From Caldisericia bacterium (GTDB taxonomy: Bacteria > Caldisericota > Caldisericia > JAAYUI01): a stretch of 64,000 bases of DNA. The notes under the pieces are model-generated. The model saw only the letters and a program-made list of their open reading frames with translations, did no database searches and was not told the DNA's origin. Numbering within the stretch: the first letter of the stretch is position 1; the number at the start of each line of letters is the position of its first letter. The position numbers and the translations under genes were made by a program. Shown here in pieces: positions 1-8,824 of the stretch. Location of the stretch: positions 62,001 to 126,000 of the forward strand of contig JAGNLA010000001.1 in NCBI GenBank assembly GCA_017999835.1. Direction: 5' to 3'.

Positions 1-1
1 A

Positions 2-2908
2 AACCCAATCCAGTCGGAATCGTTTGTTACTCAGCCTGAAGGCGGAAAGAAGCATGAAACCCTCGTTTGCCAGCTTCCAGAAGACGGCATTACAATGGGC
101 AGAATGGATCTCGTTCTCGAAAAGTGCACCTGCCCGGTCAAGCCATACGTATTCAGAATGGAAAACGGCAGAAGAGTAATGAAAGCACGTTTCATCACGC
201 TCGATGGAAATGTTGCAGCAGACCAGAAAATCAGAAACGATTTTAAAGCTTCAGAGTCCCTCATGAATGCTGATTTTGCAAAGAGAGCTGGCGAATCTGC
301 ATGTGATATTACATCTTCCAATGCAAGATATGTCGACAATCCAATAGCCGAAGTCGCCTGCAAGGCAATGATGAAAGAAACAGGCTATGAGATTGCCCTT
401 ACGGACATCTGGACAACAACATCAAAGATTAAAAAGGGTTCATTCACAACAGGTGAACTTTTCAATATGTTCCCGAAAGATTCAAAAGTTTACAAATTAA
501 AACTTACAGGCAAACAAATCAAGGATGCCCTCATAAGAGCAGCCCAAGTTTATCGTACAACATCTGACAACAATTTCATTATCGCCAAGGGTTTCACTTA
601 TTCACTCGACGTAAGACCTGGCGCCACAAATCCAGTTCCAAACATTTCTCTTGACATGGACAAAACTTACAATGTCGTAACAAATTCATATATAGCATTT
701 GGCCAGGGTGGATACGTCTTCCCGAAAACACCAAAACCGGAAACAACAAACAGGAAACTCCTGGACATCGTTACAAAATACATCAAGGATAACGGTGGAC
801 GTCTGGAGTGCGCAGCCTCGAAGAATTGGTATGTTGTTCCAGATTATCTTGACCACTGGGCAAAGGACTACATTCAGGTTCTCATGGACAAGAAAATTGT
901 CGCTGGAGACAAGAATGGCAAGTACAATCCTGATGCAAACATGGTCAGAGCAGAAGCAGCAAAAATGGTTTTGACAATTTATGACCATGGTCAGACAAAA
1001 CCAGCAAAGGGAACTTTCACTGACCTTCCAGCAAACAATTGGGCCTACCCGTTTGTTGAAGGTGGAGCATCAAAAGGTATGTGGTTCTGGCTCAAAGGTA
1101 AGTTCGAGCCAAACAAGAACGTCACCAGAGAAGAAGTCTTCGTCAACATGGTCATCTCCATGGGCAAGAAGGCTGAAGCTGAAGCTGTAACCGATGCCGA
1201 TATCGCAAAGTTTACCTCCACATTCATGGATGCCGGCTCATCGTCTGCATGGGCAAAGAAATATCTCGTCTACGCAACACAAAATGGTCTTGTTGGCGGT
1301 TCATTGAAAAATGGACAGCTCTATCTTTCACCGACAGCAAACATCAAGCGTTCAGAAGTAGCCGTCGTATTGTCAAAGGCCAGATTCCCGGTTGTTGCAG
1401 CTCTCGGTACTGCAGATTTCAGATCAGAAGTTGATCAGTGGAGAACAAGCTTTGATGACAAACCAATTGGAGGCATTGCCGGTCTTGCTTACACAATTGG
1501 AACAATCAGAAGCTCATATGACAATTCAGTTCTTATCGATGCAGGCGGCATGCTCTCTGGCACAGCCTACGCAGAACTTGGCAATGGCAAGCTCGCCACA
1601 GGTCTTTATTCAGCACTTGGTTACGATGTAGCAGCTCTTTCAACGAAAGATTTCTATCTTGGCGGCGACAAACTCAAAACCAGAGTTGCCGACATTTCAT
1701 GCCCGGTAGTCGCATCAAACATCGAAGGACTCGATAAGTCAGTTAAGTCAACAACCCTTACCATCAATGGAATAAAAGTTGGTATCGTTGGTTTGGTTGA
1801 CCCTCAGGTTGCAGAACTTGTTTGCTCTGATGATCTTGGACAGATAAAGCTTAAAGACACAACCATCGATAAAGTTGCTGCAAACATCAATGCAGAAGCT
1901 GCATCGCTCAAGTCAAAAGGCGCAGAAATAGTCATTCTTGCTGGTGGTATCCAGGGTTATATTGAAATGGGTATGATAGCCAAGCAAGGATTCAAGGGGC
2001 CAGCAGCACAGCTTGCTTCAAAACTCTCAGGTATCAGCGCAATGTTTGTTTCTGGTTCACCAATGTCATTTGTTGCCCCTGCCTCAAACGGCATTCAGGT
2101 TATCGCTCCTGGCGTCGGTGGAACATCAGTAGGTCTTGCAAAAATCAGATTTGACACAAAGACCAGATCAATTGACTCAGTAACAGCAGGTCTTGAGACT
2201 GCATATGCAAAACCGCTCACAGTCAAAACAACTGCACAGGATCTCTACAATAAAGTTAACAGCTTTGTTTCCGGTCAGAAGTCCGCAATGAAGTCAGAAA
2301 TCGAGAAGGTTGTTGGAAGAACAGAAAATGGTCTTGCACATAACCAGAACAACGAAAGTCTCCTGGGCGACTTCATTACTGACTACATCAAAGAAGAAAC
2401 CAATGCTGACATTGTCGTCTTCCCATCCGAAATTGGCTGGAAGGGTATCGGTAAAGGAAACATCACAGCAAACGACATCTACAATGCCATTCCATATGAA
2501 TTCTCATGGTATAAGGCTGAATTTAAGGGTTCAAAACTCAGAGATATCGCCGAAAACTCAGTCGATGGCGAGAACAGTGTTCTTCAGATTGCTGGATTCA
2601 TGTTCATCTTCACGCGCTCTGCAGAAGTCGGGAATCGTGTTGTTGACATCAACCTAGTAGCTGGAGATCAAAAAGTTTCCATCGATGATGAAAAAACCTA
2701 CACAATTGCCCTTCCTTCACAGGATCTGTTTGCTCTTTCAGTGTATGGTAGAGAACTCTTCAAAACAGTTGCGGCAAACCCAAAGAATGCCTGTATATAT
2801 GTGAGAGCATCCCTTCTCTCAAGAATCTCCAAGCTCACAGAAGCCGGACAACCAGCAGATGCCAAGTTTGGTAACCCAGTTGATCAAAAAGGCAGATTCG
2901 AAGAATAA
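2..2908 (+). CDS. SLH-domain 5'-nucleotidase-like surface protein (5' end missing)
   Basis: The frame is open from base 2, so the gene starts upstream; residues here count from the ATG at 95. Order: a 5'-nucleotidase C-terminal-type domain (about 85-235, DIWTTTSKIKKGSFTTGELFNMFP), three SLH-like repeats (about 248-430) expected to bind the secondary cell-wall polymer, a metallophosphatase-like domain (about 455-700), and a second 5'-nucleotidase C-terminal-type domain (about 755-930, NESLLGDFITDYIKEETNADIV). The protein is thus a duplicated nucleotidase split by SLH repeats. In the second metallophosphatase region the metal-binding motifs are degenerate: DAGG for DAGD, STKDFYLG for GNHEFD, VSGSPM for GGHSH. 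This half is probably inactive; a first catalytic domain may lie upstream of the window. Envelope-located, perhaps structural. Confidence 0.8.
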   Translation, partial: NPIQSESFVTQPEGGKKHETLVCQLPEDGITMGRMDLVLEKCTCPVKPYVFRMENGRRVMKARFITLDGNVAADQKIRNDFKASESLMNADFAKRAGESACDITSSNARYVDNPIAEVACKAMMKETGYEIALTDIWTTTSKIKKGSFTTGELFNMFPKDSKVYKLKLTGKQIKDALIRAAQVYRTTSDNNFIIAKGFTYSLDVRPGATNPVPNISLDMDKTYNVVTNSYIAFGQGGYVFPKTPKPETTNRKLLDIVTKYIKDNGGRLECAASKNWYVVPDYLDHWAKDYIQVLMDKKIVAGDKNGKYNPDANMVRAEAAKMVLTIYDHGQTKPAKGTFTDLPANNWAYPFVEGGASKGMWFWLKGKFEPNKNVTREEVFVNMVISMGKKAEAEAVTDADIAKFTSTFMDAGSSSAWAKKYLVYATQNGLVGGSLKNGQLYLSPTANIKRSEVAVVLSKARFPVVAALGTADFRSEVDQWRTSFDDKPIGGIAGLAYTIGTIRSSYDNSVLIDAGGMLSGTAYAELGNGKLATGLYSALGYDVAALSTKDFYLGGDKLKTRVADISCPVVASNIEGLDKSVKSTTLTINGIKVGIVGLVDPQVAELVCSDDLGQIKLKDTTIDKVAANINAEAASLKSKGAEIVILAGGIQGYIEMGMIAKQGFKGPAAQLASKLSGISAMFVSGSPMSFVAPASNGIQVIAPGVGGTSVGLAKIRFDTKTRSIDSVTAGLETAYAKPLTVKTTAQDLYNKVNSFVSGQKSAMKSEIEKVVGRTENGLAHNQNNESLLGDFITDYIKEETNADIVVFPSEIGWKGIGKGNITANDIYNAIPYEFSWYKAEFKGSKLRDIAENSVDGENSVLQIAGFMFIFTRSAEVGNRVVDINLVAGDQKVSIDDEKTYTIALPSQDLFALSVYGRELFKTVAANPKNACIYVRASLLSRISKLTEAGQPADAKFGNPVDQKGRFEE

Positions 2909-2932
2909 GCTCAAAATTCTCAAGGACATAAC

Positions 2933-2967
2933 AAAACCCCACTCTTTCGAGTGGGGTTTTTCTTTTT
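2933..2967. terminator. Bidirectional intrinsic terminator
   Basis: A 12-bp stem (2933-2944 with 2949-2960) and TTTC loop are followed by a T-rich tail on the plus strand and preceded by A residues that give a U-tail on the minus strand. It ends the SLH gene and probably also the convergent rpmF-plsX-rnc operon. Confidence 0.9.
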
Positions 2968-2978
2968 AAAATGCCAAT

Positions 2979-3686
2979 TTACTGCTCAATCAAATTTAAG
3001 GCTTGTTTTGCGCTGTTTTGTTCTGCCTCTCTCTTTGACTTGCCAACGCCAATTCCGGCCACTTTTCCGCATATTATGACTTCCACATGGAACGTTGGAT
3101 TGTGACTTGGGCCTTCAACTTGGGCGATTCTATAGGTTGGGGTACCCAGACCTTTTTGTTGTGCCAAATTTTGAAGTTCAGACTTGTCATCTCTTATCAT
3201 TGAAGCATTTTTGACAATGTCCAGGCTGTCGAGAAATAAATATGCGCCATCGGAGCCTTTTGTGATAAATATCACAGCAATGATGGCTTCCATGATGTCG
3301 GCTAGGATTTTACTCTTGCCTGCGCCGCCTGAGTGAGCCTCACCTTTGCCCAATCTCAAGCATTTATCAATATTGAGTTGTTTGGAGATGATTGTCAAAG
3401 ATACTTCGGAAACGACAGAGGCTCTGGCTCTTGTGAGTTCTCCCTCTGACCAGTCAGGATGATCCTGGAAAAGCTTGATTGCCGTGTAGGTGTTGAGAAC
3501 CGCATCGCCAAGAAATTCCAGTCGCTGATAGTTTTTTGTGTTGTTCTCAACGGCAAAGGACGTGTGCGTCAACGATTCCAAAAAAAGAGCCACCGATGAA
3601 GGTGGCAGTTTCAGCCTGTCGAACAAACCCTGCTGACTTCGAGTCAGATCAGTTGGTCGCCTGATTAATCTTTTTAACCAATTCAT
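2979..3686 (-). CDS. rnc: Ribonuclease III
   Basis: 235 residues, normal length for bacterial RNase III, the endonuclease that cuts double-stranded RNA in rRNA and mRNA maturation. The signature NYQRLEFLGDAVLN contains the catalytic acidic residues (E57, D61), and the second acidic pair (D130, E133) lies in ADIMEAII. A double-stranded RNA-binding domain fills about 165-235. The ATG start lies inside the end of plsX, a 38-nt overlap, with only a weak Shine-Dalgarno. It is the last gene of rpmF-plsX-rnc; translation is probably coupled to plsX. Confidence 0.95.
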   Translation of the reverse strand: MNWLKRLIRRPTDLTRSQQGLFDRLKLPPSSVALFLESLTHTSFAVENNTKNYQRLEFLGDAVLNTYTAIKLFQDHPDWSEGELTRARASVVSEVSLTIISKQLNIDKCLRLGKGEAHSGGAGKSKILADIMEAIIAVIFITKGSDGAYLFLDSLDIVKNASMIRDDKSELQNLAQQKGLGTPTYRIAQVEGPSHNPTFHVEVIICGKVAGIGVGKSKREAEQNSAKQALNLIEQ

Positions 3687-4635
3687 TCTGCACGCACTTT
3701 GCAGCCTGGAGAATCGCCGATTTGATGGCGAATCTGTTGGATCTGCCGTGGGAGATTATTGAAATACCATTTACACCAAGCAGTGGAGCACCACCATACT
3801 CAGCGTAGTCAAACATTTTTTTTACTTTGTTAAGATTTTTCTTAAGGAACAATCCGCCTATTTTTCCAGAAAGATTTTCTGTGGCAGCGTTTTTGACCAA
3901 TTTCATAACCGATGTTGAGATTCCCTCAATGGCTTTGAGGATGATGTTGCCGGTAAAGCCGTCTGTGAGATAGACGTCGGCTACTCCTTTAACGATGTCC
4001 TTACTCTCAATGTTACCAATAAAATTGAGCTTTTCGTTTTGTAAAAGTTTGTAGGTTGCCTGCGTCAGTTCAGAGCCTTTTTCGGCCTCTTCGCCGATGT
4101 TAAGAAGGGCCACTCTTGGCTCTTCAATGCCCATTATGGTTTTTGCGTAGGCGTTTGCCATTTTTGCAAACTGGACAAGATTTATTGGTTTGCTGTCGGG
4201 AACGGCTCCAGCATCACAAAGCAGGCTGTAACCACCATAGATGTTTGGTACTATCTGCCCGATTCCTGGGCGCTCTACGCCTTTGAAACGACCCAAAATA
4301 AAAATTGCACCAGCCATTTGGGCACCAGTAGAGCCGGCCGAGACGACGGCATCACATCTGCCATCTGCTACGAGCCTGGTTGCAACAAAAATTGATGCAT
4401 CCTTCTTTTTTCTGAGAACATCCGATGGGTGATCGCCCATCTGGACAACTTCGGTTGTGTGGACAACTGGAAACTTGAATGGAGATTCAAGATCGGCCAG
4501 TATTTTGTCGATGACAGCGTTGTCGCCAACCAAAGTGATGTCCAGATCGGTTGTTTTTCTTGCTAGAATGGCTCCTGCGATTACTTCGAGTGGAGCGTGA
4601 TCTCCGCCCATCGCGTCAAGCGCTATTCTGATCAT
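3649..4635 (-). CDS. plsX: Phosphate acyltransferase PlsX
   Basis: 328 residues beginning MIRIALDAMGGDHAP, the family signature. PlsX makes acyl-phosphate from acyl-ACP, the donor for PlsY in phospholipid synthesis, and is peripheral at the membrane. It overlaps rpmF by 4 nt and rnc by 38 nt, the classic rpmF-plsX pairing. The fab genes (fabH, fabD, acpP) that often separate plsX from rnc are absent here. Confidence 0.96.
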   Translation of the reverse strand: MIRIALDAMGGDHAPLEVIAGAILARKTTDLDITLVGDNAVIDKILADLESPFKFPVVHTTEVVQMGDHPSDVLRKKKDASIFVATRLVADGRCDAVVSAGSTGAQMAGAIFILGRFKGVERPGIGQIVPNIYGGYSLLCDAGAVPDSKPINLVQFAKMANAYAKTIMGIEEPRVALLNIGEEAEKGSELTQATYKLLQNEKLNFIGNIESKDIVKGVADVYLTDGFTGNIILKAIEGISTSVMKLVKNAATENLSGKIGGLFLKKNLNKVKKMFDYAEYGGAPLLGVNGISIISHGRSNRFAIKSAILQAAKCVQNELVKKINQATN

Positions 4636-4847
4636 TCGTTAGTCTTTTTATCCTTTTTGACTTTCTGTGGAACGATGAGTTCGAGGTTGTCACCTGCACC
4701 GTAATGTCCGCAGAACGGGCAGACTCTGTGTGAGAGCTTTAGCTTGCCGCAATGCTCGCATGTTACCAGATTCGGCTTATCGATTTTCTGGTGCGCCCTG
4801 CGCATCTTTCCGCGCCTTGGCGTCTGTTTCTTTTTTGGGTTTGCCAT
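4632..4847 (-). CDS. rpmF: 50S ribosomal protein bL32
   Basis: 71 residues starting MANPKKKQTPRRGKMRRAHQ, as expected for bL32. It retains a four-cysteine zinc ribbon (CEHC and CPFC). The start follows a TTGGAGG Shine-Dalgarno. First gene of the rpmF-plsX-rnc operon. The lysine-rich C-terminal tail is a little longer than in many bL32 proteins. Confidence 0.95.
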   Translation of the reverse strand: MANPKKKQTPRRGKMRRAHQKIDKPNLVTCEHCGKLKLSHRVCPFCGHYGAGDNLELIVPQKVKKDKKTNE

Positions 4848-4888
4848 TTGTTTGCCTCCAATATAAACTATGTCAATACAGAAAAGCT

Positions 4889-4947
4889 AGTATATTATAC
4901 CGTTTTGCCGTGTCAACCCTTGACAGGTGAGATTTGAGCGTTAAACT
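4889..4947. promoter_or_regulatory. Divergent back-to-back promoters of rpmF and rpsT
   Basis: Minus strand (rpmF): TTGACA at 4911-4916 and TATACT at 4889-4894, 16-bp spacer. Plus strand (rpsT): TTGACA at 4920-4925 and TAAACT at 4942-4947, 16-bp spacer. The two -35 boxes form one inverted repeat, TGTCAACCCTTGACA, with only 3 bp between them, so two polymerases probably cannot bind at once. Confidence 0.75.
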
Positions 4948-4976
4948 TGCAAACGATTTTGCTTATGGAGGATTAA

Positions 4977-5246
4977 ATGCTTCGACACAAGTCTGCACAG
5001 AAGGCAGTAAGGCAGTCGGCAACAAGACGTACAAGAAACGTCTCACAGAAGTCGGCAGCAAAGACAGCAATAAAGAAAGCAATTGAGTCATTCGGAACAA
5101 CAACTGAAGCCGAATCGTTAAAGCTTGCGATCAAGAAGCTTGACAAGCTCGAGGCACACGGTATCTCGCACAAGAACGCCGTTGCCAGGAGAAAGTCAAG
5201 ACTGATGAAGAAACTCAACGCTTCAAAAGAAAAAGCTGCAGCCTGA
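4977..5246 (+). CDS. rpsT: 30S ribosomal protein bS20
   Basis: 89 residues, basic and alanine-rich, with the family core HKSAQKAVRQSATRRTRN and the conserved C-terminal helix HGISHKNAVARRKSRL. bS20 binds 16S rRNA early in 30S assembly. The ATG follows TATGGAGGATTAA, a strong Shine-Dalgarno. It is a single-gene unit with its own promoter and terminator. Confidence 0.95.
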   Translation: MLRHKSAQKAVRQSATRRTRNVSQKSAAKTAIKKAIESFGTTTEAESLKLAIKKLDKLEAHGISHKNAVARRKSRLMKKLNASKEKAAA

Positions 5247-5270
5247 TTTTTTAGGAAAGTTCTCAAATTT

Positions 5271-5300
5271 AAAAAGCCGCCCGAACAAGGCGGCTTTTTT
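5271..5300. terminator. Intrinsic terminator after rpsT
   Basis: An 11-bp stem (5271-5281 with 5289-5299) followed by a T-tract. The A-run before it gives a U-tail on the minus strand too, so it can also end the S41 gene. Confidence 0.9.
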
Positions 5301-5315
5301 GTTTTCAAAAAAACT

Positions 5316-7760
5316 CTATTTTGTCTTTAAGACCCAGTCCAGGACAGGATCGTTGCCCTGGAAGTAATCAAAAGATCTCAAATCGATTGGGATTGATGGG
5401 CTGAATGTGTTCAGGTTGACGTTCTGTTCGAAGTTATAGGATTGTGTTGGTATTTGGATGGTTAAGGATTCGTACTCCATAGTAACTATTTTGGGATTTC
5501 CACAGTGGTTTGCCTTTGAGCCAGCGTTTTCGCCAACGATGACCGCTTTGCAAAGGTTTCTTAATATGCATGCGTCATAAACGGCACTGCCTTGAGTGTA
5601 TCGGTCAATGATGACATAAACAGGCACTCTTGCTGAATTTGCCTTTACGATGATATCCCTGATAAAATCTTCAGCAAGTGCAGTTTCGCCACCACGGTTT
5701 CCTCTCAAATCCAGAATTATTTTTCTTGTGTTGTTGGAAAGATATTTCGTTTGGAAGTCTGCCGCAAAAACTGAGAACAGACACGAATCTTGCTCAGTTT
5801 TACTGAACCTGACATAAAGGGTGTTGCTCTCAGGAATGAATTCTGTCCAGTAATTGCCAGTTTTCTTACAATACAAAGGTGCAGTATCCGGCTTGTCGTA
5901 GGGCGGCACGATCAACAGATCGGCTTGATCATAATCCTCAAGTTTTATCGAAACATCTTCAATACAGCCGTCGCCTCCCTCAAATCCCATGTCGACGGTT
6001 TTAAATTCAGTCAGAATGCCTAAATGCTTCAAAATATCAGGGTAGATTGCGAAATCAGCAAAATTTGCAGCCATAGAGTTGAAGTTGTCCGATGGAAACA
6101 AGGATCTCATTTTCATCATCATTGCCACGTCAACATTCTTGCCGCCTATGGTTGCCAATCGTTTTCCAAGCAAGTTCTTGTTTTTTTCATTTGCAGAGTG
6201 AACAAAAACGCCATCAGGAAGTGATATAAATCTAACCGGAATACCAGGCAAGGATGAAAGGTCGACCCTGAGCATGGGTTGTCCCGAAGAAGCCAATAAA
6301 CTCTGGATTTCAAGCAGGATCAGCGAGTCTGAAAGAGATGAAATTTTTGTTTTTAATGCGTTAAGCTTCTTTTCAATTTCGGACACGTTTATGTTGATGT
6401 AGTTTGCTTCGCCTGATAATTTTTTAATCGCTTCGTCTATATCTTTTTCCCATCGTTTCTCTCTTGGCAATATTGGTTTTGGTTGCTCTTTCTTTTCCGG
6501 AATCTTCACCGTACCGTTGACAATGGCATCCATAATTGGATCAATTCCGGAAAAATACTCTTCCGATGTCGTTTCGATGGTGTCGTCGGGGTGAAGTGTG
6601 TCAACTTTGTCGTCGTAGAAGATCTTGAAATATTTCGTCGAATAGAAAACGTCCATCTTTGCCTTTTCAAGAGTAAAGTACCTCACCTCGCCATAATGGT
6701 TCGGTTTTCCTCCTGTTGGCTCACCAACAAATGTTGCGTTTGTACTTCTTTTGAGCTGTACAGCGTTGATTACGGCTGATGAAAATGTTGACTTGCCTGT
6801 TATTACAAACAGTTTGTCTGGTTTATTGACATATGACGAGGTGACCCAGTCGAGCAAAGGCGCCATGACGCTCGAACTGCCACCACCATTTTGCCTTATG
6901 TCGATGACAAGTTTGGATGGCGTATTTTGATTGAAGAACTTCTTTATGTCATCAACAAACTCAGTGAAAGAATAGTCTGTGTAGCTCCTACAGCGGTTGT
7001 ATTGAATATAAACCAGCGAGTATTGAGAAAAGTAGTCTCCCCAATAGTGATAGCGAGGTTGGCTTCTGTAAATGGGCGGATTTGTTCTCATGATATCTTC
7101 GTACTTGTCATCCTTGTCCCAAGAAACCGAATCCGATGAGTTGTATGCCATTGCTGATACATCCACTCTTTTGCCGTTTTTGTCCTCAAAGGTGTAAATG
7201 GCGTTCTTTGCGTCTTTTATGATACCAAGGCCTGTCAGGACATCTACGTCGATTAGCCAGTAAGTTAGGCTGTCTTGCAACCCATATTCGTTGTCATGGG
7301 AAACGCATTCGGAAACCATTTCAATGGCTTTGTTTATCTCAATTCCGCCGATGGCGACAAGCTTTTTGCACAAAGCTTCTTTTTGTGATGATGTCGCTGC
7401 TTCGCAGAAAATACCATCCTTGAGCCATATGAAATAAAATGGGAAAAAGCTGACAGCACTCAAATATGTAGATGTATGTCCATCGCCAACAGAGGCAACC
7501 GTCTTCATCATCTCGACTCTTATCTGGCTATCTGTGAGTTGATCGATGTTTTCTTTTAATTTGTCAAGTCTGTTGTTCCATTGGTCTTTAGTTATGTTGA
7601 AAAAAAGACTTTTATGAAGTTTTGGAAGCTGATCCTGAAGGATGCCAATTTCACTTGTCCACATTTCTTTTCTGTCTGCTGCGTTTACGGGTATGACAAA
7701 AACCTGAAACAGAATCGACACACAACAGAGAATGGCTAGAACTTTATCCCTAATAATCAT
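5316..7760 (-). CDS. Secreted protein with two tandem S41-type (tail-specific) protease domains
   Basis: 814 residues with a cleavable-looking signal peptide (about 1-28, ending VNA). Two S41-like units follow in one chain. Unit 1 (about 30-410) has KLVIDIRQNGGGSS and GKSTFSSAV with a candidate nucleophile Ser, then VGEPTGGKPNHYG. Unit 2 (about 440-814) has KIILDLRGNRGGE, DRYTQGSAV and VGENAGSKANHCG. The units align motif by motif, indicating internal duplication. No PDZ domain is obvious. The family cleaves proteins near their C termini; the substrate here is unknown. Single-gene unit on the minus strand, with an SD made largely of a G7 run. Confidence 0.8.
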   Translation of the reverse strand: MIIRDKVLAILCCVSILFQVFVIPVNAADRKEMWTSEIGILQDQLPKLHKSLFFNITKDQWNNRLDKLKENIDQLTDSQIRVEMMKTVASVGDGHTSTYLSAVSFFPFYFIWLKDGIFCEAATSSQKEALCKKLVAIGGIEINKAIEMVSECVSHDNEYGLQDSLTYWLIDVDVLTGLGIIKDAKNAIYTFEDKNGKRVDVSAMAYNSSDSVSWDKDDKYEDIMRTNPPIYRSQPRYHYWGDYFSQYSLVYIQYNRCRSYTDYSFTEFVDDIKKFFNQNTPSKLVIDIRQNGGGSSSVMAPLLDWVTSSYVNKPDKLFVITGKSTFSSAVINAVQLKRSTNATFVGEPTGGKPNHYGEVRYFTLEKAKMDVFYSTKYFKIFYDDKVDTLHPDDTIETTSEEYFSGIDPIMDAIVNGTVKIPEKKEQPKPILPREKRWEKDIDEAIKKLSGEANYININVSEIEKKLNALKTKISSLSDSLILLEIQSLLASSGQPMLRVDLSSLPGIPVRFISLPDGVFVHSANEKNKNLLGKRLATIGGKNVDVAMMMKMRSLFPSDNFNSMAANFADFAIYPDILKHLGILTEFKTVDMGFEGGDGCIEDVSIKLEDYDQADLLIVPPYDKPDTAPLYCKKTGNYWTEFIPESNTLYVRFSKTEQDSCLFSVFAADFQTKYLSNNTRKIILDLRGNRGGETALAEDFIRDIIVKANSARVPVYVIIDRYTQGSAVYDACILRNLCKAVIVGENAGSKANHCGNPKIVTMEYESLTIQIPTQSYNFEQNVNLNTFSPSIPIDLRSFDYFQGNDPVLDWVLKTK

Positions 7761-7792
7761 TTCCGCCCCCCCTTATCAAAGATGATGTTGGA

Positions 7793-7821
7793 ATTATATC
7801 AAACTAGGATTGTTTTGTCAC
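7793..7821 (-). promoter_or_regulatory. Promoter of the tandem S41 gene
   Basis: On the minus strand: GTGACA (7816-7821), 17-bp spacer, TATAAT (7793-7798). The start site would leave a leader of about 25 nt before the ATG at 7760. Confidence 0.6.
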
Positions 7822-7837
7822 TTAGGATTGAAAAAGC

Positions 7838-8824
7838 TTATTTTACCAGCTCAAAAAGCGCACTCTCGATAGCTTCGAGCGGTTTTGCTTTACCGGTTTT
7901 GAATGAGATTTCTGCGCTAGTCAAACGGTCAAGATACCTAACTAGATCGTCGTTTGTGAACATGTTTGCTGTCTGTAGGGCTTTTTTTGCGACGAACGGA
8001 TGGCAGGCCAGTTTCTTGGAAATTTCGGCTTGGGAGAGTTTTGACCCAGCCAGAGATTTTGCCATCATAACCCTGAAGAAGTGATTGTAGAGCATGGCGA
8101 TCAAACGTTCGGGCGGTTCCCCATTTGCCACTATTTTGTGCACTAGCTTGATGCCTTTTGCCGTCTGCTTTGCCGCCAATTCGTCCAATACCTGAAAGAT
8201 AATTATTTCAACCCGCTCCTTTGTGGTTTGGGAAACGTCAGCTGGTGTTACGGTTTTAGATTGACCAACAAAAAGTACGATCTTTTCAATTTCCTGGGCA
8301 AGCAAGGTCAAATCGCCCAAAGTTCTCTCAACAAGTATCGCCAAGGCTTCGTCACTGACCTGGCAGCCGTAGCCGTCGAATCGTTTTTTTGCCCATCCAA
8401 GCACAAGTTTGTTGTTCAGACCGGCTTCGTCGATGACAGTTGCTTTTGAGGACAGGAATTTGCCAAGCGATGTTGCACCTGATATTGAGTCATCCTTGAA
8501 AATGACTACGTTTGTCGGGCAGATGTCGCTTAAGGCTTCAACGATCTGTTTGCCCTTCTCGGCTTTAACCTTACCTGCATCGGTCACAACAATCACTTTA
8601 CCACCGGTCAGAAGCGACCCAGAACTGACGACAAACCTGAAATCATTAGGGTCTGTCTGACTAAGGTCAATTCGCTCAAGCGAGTTTGAGCCAGGATTTA
8701 TCTTGTCTGAAATTGCCTTGAAAAGCTCGCGTTCGAGATAGTCATTTGAAGCAGTAACCCAGTAAAGCTGTCTGGGATCTTCTTTTTTGACCCTCTTGAG
8801 CTCTTCAATGAGCGTTGTCGTCAT
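7838..8824 (-). CDS. holA: DNA polymerase III delta subunit
   Basis: 328 residues, close to the usual 330-345. The N-terminal pattern LYWVTASNDYLERELFKAI corresponds to the family's LYLLYGEEPYLI-type opening, and the C-terminal region (IKLVHKIVANGEPPERLIAMLYNHFF) matches the delta collar domain. HolA is the clamp-loader wrench that opens the sliding clamp. It overlaps the upstream asnS by 4 nt (ATGA), so the two are co-translated; the pairing looks lineage-specific. Confidence 0.85.
   Translation of the reverse strand: MTTTLIEELKRVKKEDPRQLYWVTASNDYLERELFKAISDKINPGSNSLERIDLSQTDPNDFRFVVSSGSLLTGGKVIVVTDAGKVKAEKGKQIVEALSDICPTNVVIFKDDSISGATSLGKFLSSKATVIDEAGLNNKLVLGWAKKRFDGYGCQVSDEALAILVERTLGDLTLLAQEIEKIVLFVGQSKTVTPADVSQTTKERVEIIIFQVLDELAAKQTAKGIKLVHKIVANGEPPERLIAMLYNHFFRVMMAKSLAGSKLSQAEISKKLACHPFVAKKALQTANMFTNDDLVRYLDRLTSAEISFKTGKAKPLEAIESALFELVK

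Noticed and set aside
4973-5308. 111-codon minus-strand ORF
   Set aside because: Antisense shadow of rpsT, including its terminator; no homology.
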